18,508 bases of DNA from Mobilitalea sp. (GTDB lineage: Bacteria; Bacillota_A; Clostridia; Lachnospirales; Lachnospiraceae): the NCBI GenBank assembly GCA_029974875.1, contig JARKQP010000519.1, positions 1-18,508 on the forward strand, written 5' to 3'. Below, in pieces: positions 1 to 10,571 of the stretch (position 1 is its first letter; each line of letters begins with the position of its first letter). The notes below the pieces were generated by a model. That model did not search any database. It worked only from the letters and a program-made list of their open reading frames with translations, and was not told the origin of the DNA. The position numbers and the translations under genes were made by a program.

Positions 1-672
1 GATATTCTCTTTTGGAAAAAGGATGGGAAAATCGTAACTAAGATTGCAGGAACCGTGCTTGAAAAGGGAGAATCAAATGCAGAGCTGAACAGTGAGTGTT
101 TTGGTGTCCGCTTTATGCCGGGTGTCAATCCGGTATACAAATCCCTTCCGTTATACGAAATCGTAAATAAGGAATGGGAATTTGCCAGCATGATTTCCCA
201 TGACGAGAAGGAAAATTTATTGGAAAGTATGTTTTTTGCTGATACCATCGAAGAAAAAATTAAAATATTCATGAATTACTATACCAATCATGTTGAGCAG
301 AAGGCAGAAGATTCCTTCAGCCTGAAAAATTATCTCCGCAAGGAAATTATAAATTCCAACGGAGACCTGAAGCTATCTGATCTGAGTATCAAAACCGGAT
401 ATTCCGAGCGCTATTTAAACAAAAAGATTCACGAGGATTTCGGGATGAATCCAAAGAATCTTATCCGCATTATCCGTTTTCAAAAGGCGGTGGATAATCT
501 GACGGCAACCATCGGCGATACCAATTGTATTAATACTGCATTGGATTATGGTTACTATGATCAATCCCATTTTATTAAAGATTTCAAAAAATTGTCCGGA
601 CTAACTCCCATCAGCTATGTTAATAACTTACTAAGCCATTCCTATAACCAAAAGCTGCATGTGATGCAGTAA
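1..672 (+). CDS. AraC-family transcriptional regulator, 5' end outside the window
   Basis: DNA-binding regulator; target unknown. The frame is open from base 1, so the start lies upstream. A GTG at 55 could be read as a start, but the protein-like sequence continues before it (DILFWKKDGKIVTKIAGTVL), so I treat the gene as truncated by the window edge. 223 residues are visible. The N-terminal part contains an FGVRFMPG stretch resembling the DUF6597-type sensing domain found in some AraC regulators. The last ~100 residues form a double helix-turn-helix AraC domain (LSDLSIKTGYSERYLNKKI, then ALDYGYYDQSHFIKDFKKLSG and a terminal LTPISY). It converges on the PRD regulator gene, with 67 bases between the two stop codons, so it is not part of the PTS operon. 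Family call is firm; the sensing domain is less so. Confidence 0.85.
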   Translation, partial: DILFWKKDGKIVTKIAGTVLEKGESNAELNSECFGVRFMPGVNPVYKSLPLYEIVNKEWEFASMISHDEKENLLESMFFADTIEEKIKIFMNYYTNHVEQKAEDSFSLKNYLRKEIINSNGDLKLSDLSIKTGYSERYLNKKIHEDFGMNPKNLIRIIRFQKAVDNLTATIGDTNCINTALDYGYYDQSHFIKDFKKLSGLTPISYVNNLLSHSYNQKLHVMQ

Positions 673-739
673 CCCTCCCTCCGTTGCTGCTACTGCATAT
701 TCCGCATTTGGCGGCATCAGCACTTTTCCCGGCTTTCCC

Positions 740-2650
740 CTAGGAAACCACTGTCAGCAATTCCCTGACCAAGCTCTCATAAGTCTGGTTCTTAATCACT
801 TCCTGGACGGAATGTTCATTCATCAGAAACTTGGATGTCATATCATAAAAGCGCTGTGTTGCTTCACTGGCTGAATGGGCAATTGCAGTCAAAACAACAA
901 GCTGTACCATATTCGTTTCCCAAAGTATGGGTTCCTTTAACACACCCACACAGACTAAATTTTTCTCTGTCAGGATTTGGTTCGGATGTGGAATTGCTGT
1001 CATATTCCCAAAATCCGTGTTGCCCATCTGCTCACGCTCTATTATAGAATCATATAAACCCTCGGGGATTTCCCTCACCTTCACGATTTCATTGCATAAC
1101 CAATGAATCACGTCCTCTCTGGTCCTGCCTGGCACATCAGAAAAAAACAGATCCCTCTGGTAAAAATCCTTTATATGATATTGGTTTTCTATCTGGCTAA
1201 GTTCCTTCTGAAGATTCATAATTTCCGCCTGGTCAAAGAAATCCTGAATCATAATGATGGGTAATGGTAACACCTTATCAATTGGTACTGTAGAAAACAC
1301 GTAATGATATTTTTTAAAGTCGATTTCCTCTATTTCAAAAATACTTTTCATATCAATGCTTTCGATATAATCCTTGAATTCCTGCTCTAACCGATATTTT
1401 AGAAACTGGGATCCAATTTTTCCTGTCGCACAGAGCAAAAGGATATTGACTTTGCGTATTTTGTCTACTGCCTGTTTTAACGCCACTTCAAACAGCAGGG
1501 CAAAATAGCCGACTTCATCCTCTGACATTCTCTTTTGGTAATGGTTGTATAATACTCCGACAGCCTGCTGCGCTACGAGAAACGAGAAAAAATATTTCTG
1601 TTTAATTTCTGATAAATGTGGATTTTCCAAAGCAATTCCATATTTTAACCTGACGTCCAGAGAAGCCATATGCTGGATCAGATACATTTTTAAATTAAGG
1701 TCTCCCCGCAGATCGATTCCAAAGCTCTGATATACGGAGGCAACCATGGCCGAAGCCAGCTTTTCAATATATTCCGGTATTACATGATTAGAGATATTGC
1801 TTCCTGAATTCTCGGTGATTCTGCTTCCCCGGATAAACACTGCGGCATAATATACTTCACCCTCAGTGTACCGGCTAATAAGTCCAACTGCCTTCAATTC
1901 CTTAAATATCTCTTTTGCAATTGTCTTCGTACCTTCCTTCGTATCACTTCCATTCAGCTCAGGTTCCTCAATCGAAAAACCGTGCTTGACGCGGTGAACC
2001 ATAATATAGAGATAATAGATCAGATTTTGCAGCGATAATTCCGGGAAATGTATTTTATAGGCCTGGGAAGTCTTTATTACGGACGTTCCTATCATCTCCA
2101 GGGTTTTATTGCCGGCCTCTCCGATAAAGAAATTAGTTGTGTTCATCATAATAAGGTGGTTCATAATACATTGGCGCTTTTTAAATTCCGGTCCGATCAC
2201 CAGCATTCCATAGGAGGGTTTTCTGTCCAGAAACAGATCATATTGTTTTAGAATAAATTCAACACGCTTAATATCCGCCGATATTGTCTTTTCCGAAACA
2301 CATAGAAAATCAGCTAGTGTCTTCCGTTTTAAATACTCCGTCCTGCTCAGCAAAAAAGATAGAATATAGGAAATCCGTTCATTGCTATCAGAAGGAATGG
2401 TATTCTGTGTTTTGTTCAGGCTATTCCTCTTCCAGTCCATAAAGGCTTCTTCATCAACAATTACCAATTTATAGCCATAGCCGCGTTTTGATTCTATCCT
2501 TGCACCAACTCTTTCGATAATATCGTTGATTTCCCTGATCCTCACCCTTAATGTCTTTTCACTGTTATGAAACTCCTGCATCAATTCAACCGTAGAGACA
2601 TATTTATTTTGATCCATCCGGTTGAGTAACTCGAATAATTTCTGTGTCAT
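740..2650 (-). CDS. LicR/ManR-type PRD transcriptional activator with EIIB- and EIIA-like domains
   Basis: PTS-controlled transcriptional activator, probably of this operon. Domains in order in 636 residues: an N-terminal winged helix-turn-helix (about 1-70), a second Mga-like helix-turn-helix (about 90-150, with TLADFLCVSEKTISADIKRV), PRD1 (about 180-290; H219 and H223), PRD2 (about 295-395; H327), an EIIB-like domain (about 400-490; C407 in LLLCATGKIGS) and an EIIA-like domain of the mannitol/fructose type (about 495-636; H555 in IPHP). All expected phosphorylation-type residues appear present, so activity is probably set both by HPr and by the EIIB of its own PTS. It has DNA-binding helices rather than a CAT RNA-binding domain, so it should bind DNA and not act as a LicT-like antiterminator. 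It starts 32 bases after the glycosidase gene behind AAGGAGGG and is the last gene of the operon. Confidence 0.9.
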   Translation of the reverse strand: MTQKLFELLNRMDQNKYVSTVELMQEFHNSEKTLRVRIREINDIIERVGARIESKRGYGYKLVIVDEEAFMDWKRNSLNKTQNTIPSDSNERISYILSFLLSRTEYLKRKTLADFLCVSEKTISADIKRVEFILKQYDLFLDRKPSYGMLVIGPEFKKRQCIMNHLIMMNTTNFFIGEAGNKTLEMIGTSVIKTSQAYKIHFPELSLQNLIYYLYIMVHRVKHGFSIEEPELNGSDTKEGTKTIAKEIFKELKAVGLISRYTEGEVYYAAVFIRGSRITENSGSNISNHVIPEYIEKLASAMVASVYQSFGIDLRGDLNLKMYLIQHMASLDVRLKYGIALENPHLSEIKQKYFFSFLVAQQAVGVLYNHYQKRMSEDEVGYFALLFEVALKQAVDKIRKVNILLLCATGKIGSQFLKYRLEQEFKDYIESIDMKSIFEIEEIDFKKYHYVFSTVPIDKVLPLPIIMIQDFFDQAEIMNLQKELSQIENQYHIKDFYQRDLFFSDVPGRTREDVIHWLCNEIVKVREIPEGLYDSIIEREQMGNTDFGNMTAIPHPNQILTEKNLVCVGVLKEPILWETNMVQLVVLTAIAHSASEATQRFYDMTSKFLMNEHSVQEVIKNQTYESLVRELLTVVS

Positions 2651-2682
2651 AAAAGCCCTCCTTCCTTGTTATATTTTTGTTC

Positions 2683-5393
<2,711 letters not shown>

Positions 5394-5505
5394 ATCCTTC
5401 TCCCTTTCCTGATTTTTGACACAATAAAATTGCATCCTGTTTTTTTGAACTACTTGTTTGTATCTATTACGGCGTTCAAGGTACTTATCGCCGAATTATA
5501 GCTTA

Positions 5506-5580
5506 AGAGACTGTTGCTTTACAGACTGTTGCTTTACAGACTGCTGCTTAACAGACTGCTGCTTTACAGGTTTGCTGCAA
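5506..5580. repeat. 15-bp tandem repeat across the 3' end of the oxidoreductase gene
   Basis: Four near-identical 15-base units, ACAGACTGYTGCTTW on the + strand, run head to tail from 5506 to 5565, followed by a degenerate fifth copy (5566-5580). The first unit differs at its second base and the rest by one or two bases. On the coding (-) strand the array covers the last codons of the oxidoreductase, and its stop TAA (5566-5564) is formed at a unit boundary. The unit length is a multiple of three, so gain or loss of units keeps frame, and further in-frame TAA codons follow. Seen directly; function unknown. Confidence 0.9.
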
Positions 5581-7459
5581 TGAAGTAAGCATCATTCGTT
5601 GCTTCCAATACCTTTGCCGGTCTGTCACAATCTCCGACAACATAGGTTTCCGGCGTAATTCCGTAAAAGGAGAATGCCAGCTCTTTCTTTGCCCTTAAAC
5701 CTACTGCAATAATAACAGAATCTGCTTCGACAAATATTTCATTCCCATTTTTATCTTCCACAAACACACCGGTTTCAGCTATTCTCTTACAGCTGGATTC
5801 CATCATTGGTTTGATTGTATCGAACTTCTCTAAATGGCGGCGGATCGCAATACGATAGAGCATGTGGCCTTGGGCATTCAATTTATCCGACTGCTCTACA
5901 ATTGTTATCTCATGCCCATCTTCTGCAAGGTCAAGGGCAAGCTCAGAGCCTATGGTTCCTCCGCCGACGATTACCACTTTTTTACCCAACATATTCTCAT
6001 TCCCATAAACACTGGTTGCCTGTATCACATTTGGACTATCAATCCCTTCAATCCGGGGCATAATAGGCTCGGCACCGACGGCAATAATGATTGAATCAGG
6101 CTGCAGCAATTTGATTGTTTCCGGAGTAGCTTCTGTTTTCAACCTCACATCAACCTCTGACTTTGCGACCTGAAGTTTCAGGTATTCCCTATACCGATTT
6201 AATTCTTCTTTATGGTGTTCATATTTTGAGCACTTGATTTGTCCCCCCAATTCATCGCTTTTTTCAAATAAGGTTACCCTATGTCCCCGCTCACTTGCCG
6301 TTAAGGCAGCTTTTAATCCTGCCGGACCACCACCGATAACAATTACGTTTTTCGTTTGTTCTGCCTTTTCAAGCTTTAAGGGCACCCGGTTTTCACGGTG
6401 GAATCTTGGGTTGACGGAACAGCAGATACAATCATGCTCCGTTGCAATATGATAGCAATAAGAGCATCTCAGGCACGGAACAATATCTTCTGCTCTTCCT
6501 TCCCTTGCTTTTTTAGGCCAAAAGGGATCTGCAACCAGGGCACGTCCAAGCATAACGGCATCCGCCTTACCTGACTCAAGAATTTCTTCTGCTTCCTCCG
6601 GCGTCATGATACCTCCTACTGGGCAGACGAGGAGCTTTGGACACTGTTTTTTAATCTCTGCAGCCCAATGGACATTAATCATATGGGGTTCAAAAATCTG
6701 GGGAGAGAGCATTACATTAACCTCATACCAGGTGTCCATACCGCAGGATACATTGACAAGGTCTATTTTATCTTCAACCGCCTTTAAATAAGCCAGCATA
6801 TCCTCAAAGGAATAAGACCTTTCCACGTGCTGCACGGCACTAATTCTCATTGCAATAGGAAAATCCGGGCCGGCTGCTTCGCGGGCCTTCCCGGCTAACA
6901 TGACCGGGAACCTCATCCTGTTTTCCAGGCTTCCTCCATATTCGTCTGTTCTTTTGTTAAACAGCGGAGATAAAAACAGTGCCGGTAATTGATCATGTGC
7001 AAAATGCAGAAGCACAAAGTCAAAACCAAATTTCTTCGCAGCAGCCACGCTTTTTGCCAGCTGGTCAGCCAGCTCTTCCATTTCTTTTATACTTATTCCT
7101 TTAATTTTAGGCTGGCCCGGAACCTCATAATCGGATGGTCCGTATACCGGTCCATCCAAGGAAGTCACACAAACCAGTGCACCGCTTTTGGCTCCGGCCT
7201 GCCGCATGACCGACAGCTCTTCCCTGATTACATCCCGCTCATATTTTGGATATGTACCGTCTTTCTGCACCGGCATTACACCCATACACAAGGCTCCGGA
7301 ACCTCCCAAAGACTTATCAAGCAGGCTTACTCCTCCATAATTAGTAGAAGAGATATACTTGTGAGTTGATGGGAATCCCATAGGTGAGGCAATAATACGA
7401 TTTTGTAACATGATTGAGTTCACCCTTAGGGGTGAAAATAGTACTGGATATTTCGTCAT
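5564..7459 (-). CDS. Ene-reductase-like NADH:flavin oxidoreductase (2,4-dienoyl-CoA reductase / enoate reductase family)
   Basis: Predicted cytoplasmic FMN, [4Fe-4S] and FAD enzyme that reduces an activated C=C bond with NAD(P)H. Numbering is from the ATG at 7459 (631 residues), preferred over an ATG at 7483 because AAAGGGAAAGG precedes it. Residues 1-325 are an old-yellow-enzyme TIM barrel (FSPLRVNSIMLQNRI; FLSPLFNKRTDEYGGSLENR; GRALVADP). A cysteine cluster follows (C329, C332, C335, then C344, C346 and C347). An FAD Rossmann motif lies at about 373 (VIGGGPAGL) and a second dinucleotide motif at about 494 (VVIVGGGTIGSE), ending with a GD motif. In the barrel, the position that is usually Tyr in HxxxGYL is Gln157 (AHDQL), so the usual proton donor seems to be missing. 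Length and domains match FadH, BaiCD/BaiH and enoate reductases. It sits between EIIA and EIIC, suggesting it acts on the aglycone. The substrate cannot be read from sequence. Confidence 0.88.
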   Translation of the reverse strand: MTKYPVLFSPLRVNSIMLQNRIIASPMGFPSTHKYISSTNYGGVSLLDKSLGGSGALCMGVMPVQKDGTYPKYERDVIREELSVMRQAGAKSGALVCVTSLDGPVYGPSDYEVPGQPKIKGISIKEMEELADQLAKSVAAAKKFGFDFVLLHFAHDQLPALFLSPLFNKRTDEYGGSLENRMRFPVMLAGKAREAAGPDFPIAMRISAVQHVERSYSFEDMLAYLKAVEDKIDLVNVSCGMDTWYEVNVMLSPQIFEPHMINVHWAAEIKKQCPKLLVCPVGGIMTPEEAEEILESGKADAVMLGRALVADPFWPKKAREGRAEDIVPCLRCSYCYHIATEHDCICCSVNPRFHRENRVPLKLEKAEQTKNVIVIGGGPAGLKAALTASERGHRVTLFEKSDELGGQIKCSKYEHHKEELNRYREYLKLQVAKSEVDVRLKTEATPETIKLLQPDSIIIAVGAEPIMPRIEGIDSPNVIQATSVYGNENMLGKKVVIVGGGTIGSELALDLAEDGHEITIVEQSDKLNAQGHMLYRIAIRRHLEKFDTIKPMMESSCKRIAETGVFVEDKNGNEIFVEADSVIIAVGLRAKKELAFSFYGITPETYVVGDCDRPAKVLEATNDAYFIAANL

Positions 7460-7544
7460 TTTCTTTTCCTTTCCCTTTAACATTTTTAAGACATTTACCG
7501 GGCCGCCAGGTTCATTTTTTACCGGTAGCTTATTTTAAAAAATA

Positions 7545-7856
7545 CTATTTACTGATTTTTTTATATACGTCGATAAATTCCTGTGCCAGTATCCCAAAGC
7601 TTTCGGCACTCATCATCTGGTCTTCCGCATGCAGCATTAACAAGGTTACCTGGAACGCTTCTCCGTTAGCCTCCTTTGCAATTAGCTCCGAATGCGCCCG
7701 ATGCCCTTCAACAAAGGAGTCATAGCCTGCTTTCATCAGCATTTCTGCCTCAGCATAGCTTCCGTTTTTCGCCTTCTGTACCGCTTCTATATAATAGGAC
7801 CTGGCGCTGCCAACCGCTGCAATCATACTGAAATATATTGTTTCCATTCCGTCCAT
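7545..7856 (-). CDS. PTS EIIA, Lac/cellobiose family
   Basis: Soluble phosphocarrier that passes phosphate from HPr to EIIB. 103 residues, helical, typical length for the Lac-type EIIA. The phospho-acceptor is H76 in LLMLHAEDQMM, followed by the aspartate that in this family binds the trimer's metal ion. I chose the ATG at 7856, one base after the EIIB stop and six bases after AGGTG inside the end of EIIB. A GTG at 7865 in frame would overlap EIIB and add three residues. It ends in TAG. An 85-base gap separates it from the oxidoreductase and holds a small inverted repeat (TACCGG/CCGGTA). Confidence 0.93.
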   Translation of the reverse strand: MDGMETIYFSMIAAVGSARSYYIEAVQKAKNGSYAEAEMLMKAGYDSFVEGHRAHSELIAKEANGEAFQVTLLMLHAEDQMMSAESFGILAQEFIDVYKKISK

Positions 7857-7857
7857 A

Positions 7858-8160
7858 CTAATCACCTATTACTTCCATAACATGTTTCATCACATTTTTT
7901 CCATTCATCATGCCGTAGTCGCTAACATTAATATCTTCTACCTTAATGCCCGGACATCTCTTTTTAATATTGTCTAGTTGAAACCTGATCTGTGGTCCAA
8001 GCAATATAATATCAGCATCTCTAGCTACATTCTCAGCTTCTGACGCTGCATATGCATTGATTTCACAGTCAAAGTCCATATTTTTTGCAGCCTCTCTCAT
8101 TTTTAATACCAACATACCCGTGGACATTCCTGCCGCACAGAGTAATACTATTTTTTTCAT
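7858..8160 (-). CDS. PTS EIIB, Lac/cellobiose family
   Basis: Soluble phosphocarrier that takes phosphate from EIIA onto a cysteine and hands it to the sugar bound by EIIC. 100 residues. The N-terminal MKKIVLLCAAGMSTGML contains the active-site C8 and the phosphate-binding loop. The later IILLGPQIRFQ and the C-terminal DYGMMNGKNVMKHV are typical of the family. Start chosen at the ATG at 8160, about ten bases downstream of AGGAG; in-frame ATGs closer to or upstream of the AGGAG are poorly placed. This is the first gene of the six-gene operon. Confidence 0.93.
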   Translation of the reverse strand: MKKIVLLCAAGMSTGMLVLKMREAAKNMDFDCEINAYAASEAENVARDADIILLGPQIRFQLDNIKKRCPGIKVEDINVSDYGMMNGKNVMKHVMEVIGD

Positions 8161-8212
8161 CGTCAGCATTCTCCTTTCATTGCGCGTCAAACAACCTGTA
8201 ATTTATGATTCC

Positions 8213-8218
8213 AGTATA
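8213..8218 (-). promoter_or_regulatory. Candidate -10 element of the PTS operon
   Basis: TATACT on the minus strand, about 50 bases upstream of the EIIB start. No good -35 box is present 16-18 bases further upstream (nearest is ATGGAA), which would fit a promoter that needs an activator such as the operon's own LicR-type protein. Assignment is by eye. Confidence 0.4.
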
Positions 8219-8275
8219 CTAGGATTAAAATTCTTTTCCATCCCGGTTTTTCCCCTTGCCAAAACGGTAATTTGT

Positions 8276-8288
8276 TTCCCTTAGGGAA
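8276..8288. promoter_or_regulatory. Candidate operator, perfect 6+1+6 inverted repeat
   Basis: TTCCCT-T-AGGGAA, a perfect palindrome with a one-base centre, lying about 64 bases upstream of the candidate -10 of the PTS operon. Its position suits an upstream activator site. The protein that binds it is inferred (the PRD regulator) and not shown. Confidence 0.35.
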
Positions 8289-8328
8289 GTTTTATTAGGA
8301 ATATGGTCTTTTTCTGTTGCTAATAAAA

Positions 8329-8376
8329 AACCCTATGTTCTCCATCATATAAAATGATAGATCTAAACATAGGGTT
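8329..8376 (-). terminator. Hairpin terminator upstream of the PTS operon
   Basis: Arms AACCCTATGTT (8329-8339) and AACATAGGGTT (8366-8376) are perfectly complementary over 11 bases, with a small inner stem (ATCAT 8344-8348 with ATGAT 8354-8358). On the minus strand the stem runs into TTTTTTATTA. On the plus strand it is followed by CTTTTTT, so it could work both ways. It most probably ends transcripts coming from the rhamnose/chemoreceptor operon before they reach the PTS promoter. Confidence 0.75.
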
Positions 8377-8444
8377 CTTTTTTCTGTAAAGAAACTATTT
8401 AGCTTTTACTTAAATAACGCAGTAAATCAATTTTTTACACAAGT

Positions 8445-8490
8445 AGGGCTCCTCCACCCCCTGTCTGACAGCCAGGAGTGAAAGAGCCCT
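8445..8490. repeat. Nested inverted repeat in the chemoreceptor 3' region
   Basis: Outer arms AGGGCTC (8445-8451) and GAGCCCT (8484-8490), a second pairing CTCC (8452-8455) with GGAG (8475-8478), and an inner CTGTC/GACAG (8461-8471). No clear T tract follows on either strand, so it is not a standard terminator. It may be an RNA structure in the 3' untranslated region of the chemoreceptor mRNA. Function unknown. Confidence 0.5.
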
Positions 8491-8555
8491 GCTTTCCTAC
8501 ATATATTCTTAGCAAAGAGTGGTAGGCAATGAAAGCATTCCTTAAAAGACCATAC

Positions 8556-8583
8556 GAGATAAACCGGCTTGCTGTTTTATCTC
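8556..8583 (-). other. AT-rich hairpin just after the chemoreceptor stop codon
   Basis: GAGATAAA (8556-8563) and TTTATCTC (8576-8583) form a perfect 8-base stem with a 12-base loop, six bases after the stop codon. No T tract follows on the minus strand, so it could protect the mRNA end rather than terminate. Confidence 0.45.
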
Positions 8584-8589
8584 AAGGCA

Positions 8590-10530
8590 TTACTTCCGGC
8601 TCTTGTCATAAATCTTATAATTATACTGGTTGATATCATACATGCTGGTATCTTCAAAGCTGTTGCAGGCTTTGCCTGCGAACATATCGCTCAGACGTTT
8701 GACAGCCATTTCTCCCCACAGCTCATTGCGCTGTACGATCTGTGAGGTAACAATGCCTTCCTTGACTGCAGCCGTGATGCCATCACCTTTACTGAGGATT
8801 ACCAGCTGTTTTTTAAGGCCAAGCCTGCGGTAAAGCTCAATCGCCACTTCGCCGCTGTCCGCCGTAACCAGGTAGAGGAGGTCGAAATCAGGATGTTGCT
8901 TTATTAAGGCTTCCAGCATCGTCTTCGTTACGGCGATATCCGTGTCCTTCTGCTCCTCCTTTTTCAGGATTTTAATCTCCGGATGCTTACCTAACTGCTC
9001 GGCAAAGCCACGGTATCTCTCCTGTACTGTCGGTACCGCTGCCGCTGCCAAAAAGACCAGCACCTTTCCTTTCCCGCCAAGATCCTTGACAGCAACCTCA
9101 CCGGCTAATGCACCGCCGCGGTAGCTGTCGGAGGTAACGAAGATATCACGCTTTGTATTAGGGGCATCCATGTCGATGCAGGCGACCTTGATTCCTGCGG
9201 CTACCGCCTCATCAATGGCAGCCTTCAGGCGGTTTGCATCGCCCGGCGCAATGATGATTCCATCCATGCCTTCCTTTACAAAGTCACGGAAAATCCTCTC
9301 CTGTTCCTCCACATTAAATCTCTTCGGTGCGGTACATACAACTTCAATTCCAAGCCTCTCACCGGTGGCATAGGCTGCATCCTCCACCTCACGGTAGAAG
9401 GGCGCCTGCTCCAGGCAGACCACACCGATCCGCTTTTTCCTTGTAGTTTCCCGCCTGATCTTGAAGCCTTCCAGATACCTCATAAGCTGCGTTGTGTTCA
9501 TATTAAAGCGCTGCAGCATCTCAAGGATCATCTCATCCTTGCTGTTCGCTTCCATGGAAGCGCTGGAAACCACCTGGCTTGTCGCCGCATATTCCTGGGT
9601 CAGGGCCGCTATTTCATTAATCTTATCCAGCAGCTCCTGGTTGGTGGAATACATGGTCTTCACCTTATTATTAATCTTTCGTTGACCGGTCATCAGGTCA
9701 GAAATCGCGTGGTTAATCTCCTCCATGCCGGAGCTTACGCTGCCGATGGCATTGGACTGGTTTACCACGCCTTCCTTCTCCTGGCCGACCAGTTCCATCA
9801 TCACATGCATCTCAGACGTGATTGCCTGGATGTCCTTTTCAATATTCTTGCTGGCAAGGTCGCTGTCCTCTGCGAGCTTCTTCACTTCGCTGGCTACAAC
9901 CGCAAAGCCCTTGCCCGCCTCCCCTGCCCTCGCCGCCTCGATGGAAGCGTTGAGGGAGAGAAGGTTGATCTGGGAAGCAATCCCGGAAATGGTAGCTACA
10001 ACCTGGTTAATCTTTTTTAATGAATCATCAAACTGTGTCAGCTTTTGGGAAAGGTTCATAAATACCTCATTGGATTTCTGTATCTCCCCTAAAAAGGCCT
10101 GTAGTGATACCTGCCCCGCTTCGCTGATTTTTTTTGTCTTTTCGGATTTTGCGTCCATTTCCTGTGTTTCTGTCAATAAATCATCAAATTCATTCTGAAA
10201 TTGCCCGGAGAACACCGCACACTGCGTCGCTGTCTCTGCCTGGTGGCTTGCCACCACGGCAATATCCTCGTTTGCCCGGCTAATGCTCTGATTTGATTTC
10301 GCCCTGTCCTCATAGGTCAGGGAAATAATACTTCCTTGCTGTGCCAGCTCCTCTACACCGGCGACCACATGGGCTAATGCCTCATGGTATTCAAGTGCTG
10401 TTTCCAGTAATCTCTTTGCATGTCCGTCATGTAGTTTTAGGTCAGGTGAAGCATCTGCAAAATTCTTGCTAATAAATATCTCGGCTACCTCCGCAAGTTC
10501 AGACCGTTTTAATAATTTACCTTGAAACAT
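8590..10530 (-). CDS. Soluble methyl-accepting chemotaxis protein fused to a periplasmic-binding-protein type-1 sugar domain
   Basis: Predicted cytoplasmic chemoreceptor. In 646 residues I see no signal peptide and no membrane segment. Residues 1-100 are a helical N-terminus I do not recognise. About 100-345 is an MCP signalling coiled coil with its conserved tip at 183-221 ([20 protein letters not shown], then [19 protein letters not shown]), the part that contacts CheA/CheW. About 366-620 is a RbsB/LacI-like sugar-binding fold ([67 protein letters not shown]). This domain order is unusual: binding-protein modules are normally secreted or placed before the signalling part. The start follows AAAGGGGGG and lies 41 bases after rhaA, so the gene is almost certainly co-transcribed with rhaB-rhaA, suggesting an L-rhamnose or related intracellular ligand. 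No C-terminal CheR-tethering pentapeptide. Domain calls are firm; ligand is inferred. Confidence 0.87.
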   Translation of the reverse strand: MFQGKLLKRSELAEVAEIFISKNFADASPDLKLHDGHAKRLLETALEYHEALAHVVAGVEELAQQGSIISLTYEDRAKSNQSISRANEDIAVVASHQAETATQCAVFSGQFQNEFDDLLTETQEMDAKSEKTKKISEAGQVSLQAFLGEIQKSNEVFMNLSQKLTQFDDSLKKINQVVATISGIASQINLLSLNASIEAARAGEAGKGFAVVASEVKKLAEDSDLASKNIEKDIQAITSEMHVMMELVGQEKEGVVNQSNAIGSVSSGMEEINHAISDLMTGQRKINNKVKTMYSTNQELLDKINEIAALTQEYAATSQVVSSASMEANSKDEMILEMLQRFNMNTTQLMRYLEGFKIRRETTRKKRIGVVCLEQAPFYREVEDAAYATGERLGIEVVCTAPKRFNVEEQERIFRDFVKEGMDGIIIAPGDANRLKAAIDEAVAAGIKVACIDMDAPNTKRDIFVTSDSYRGGALAGEVAVKDLGGKGKVLVFLAAAAVPTVQERYRGFAEQLGKHPEIKILKKEEQKDTDIAVTKTMLEALIKQHPDFDLLYLVTADSGEVAIELYRRLGLKKQLVILSKGDGITAAVKEGIVTSQIVQRNELWGEMAVKRLSDMFAGKACNSFEDTSMYDINQYNYKIYDKSRK

Positions 10531-10571
10531 TGTATTGCCCCCCTTTGTATCTTAAATGCCTTCCCGCATTT

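Noticed and set aside
5506..5580. CRISPR array
   Set aside because: Units are 15 bases, head to tail, with no spacers between them and no cas genes nearby.
8329..8376. LicT/BglG-type antiterminator target with overlapping terminator
   Set aside because: The operon regulator has DNA-binding helix-turn-helix domains and no CAT RNA-binding domain; the hairpin lies upstream of the predicted PTS promoter, so it would not be in the EIIB leader.
9725..10198. Serine/alanine-rich open frame on the + strand opposite the chemoreceptor
   Set aside because: Composition reflects the reverse complement of the coiled-coil gene; no start signal.
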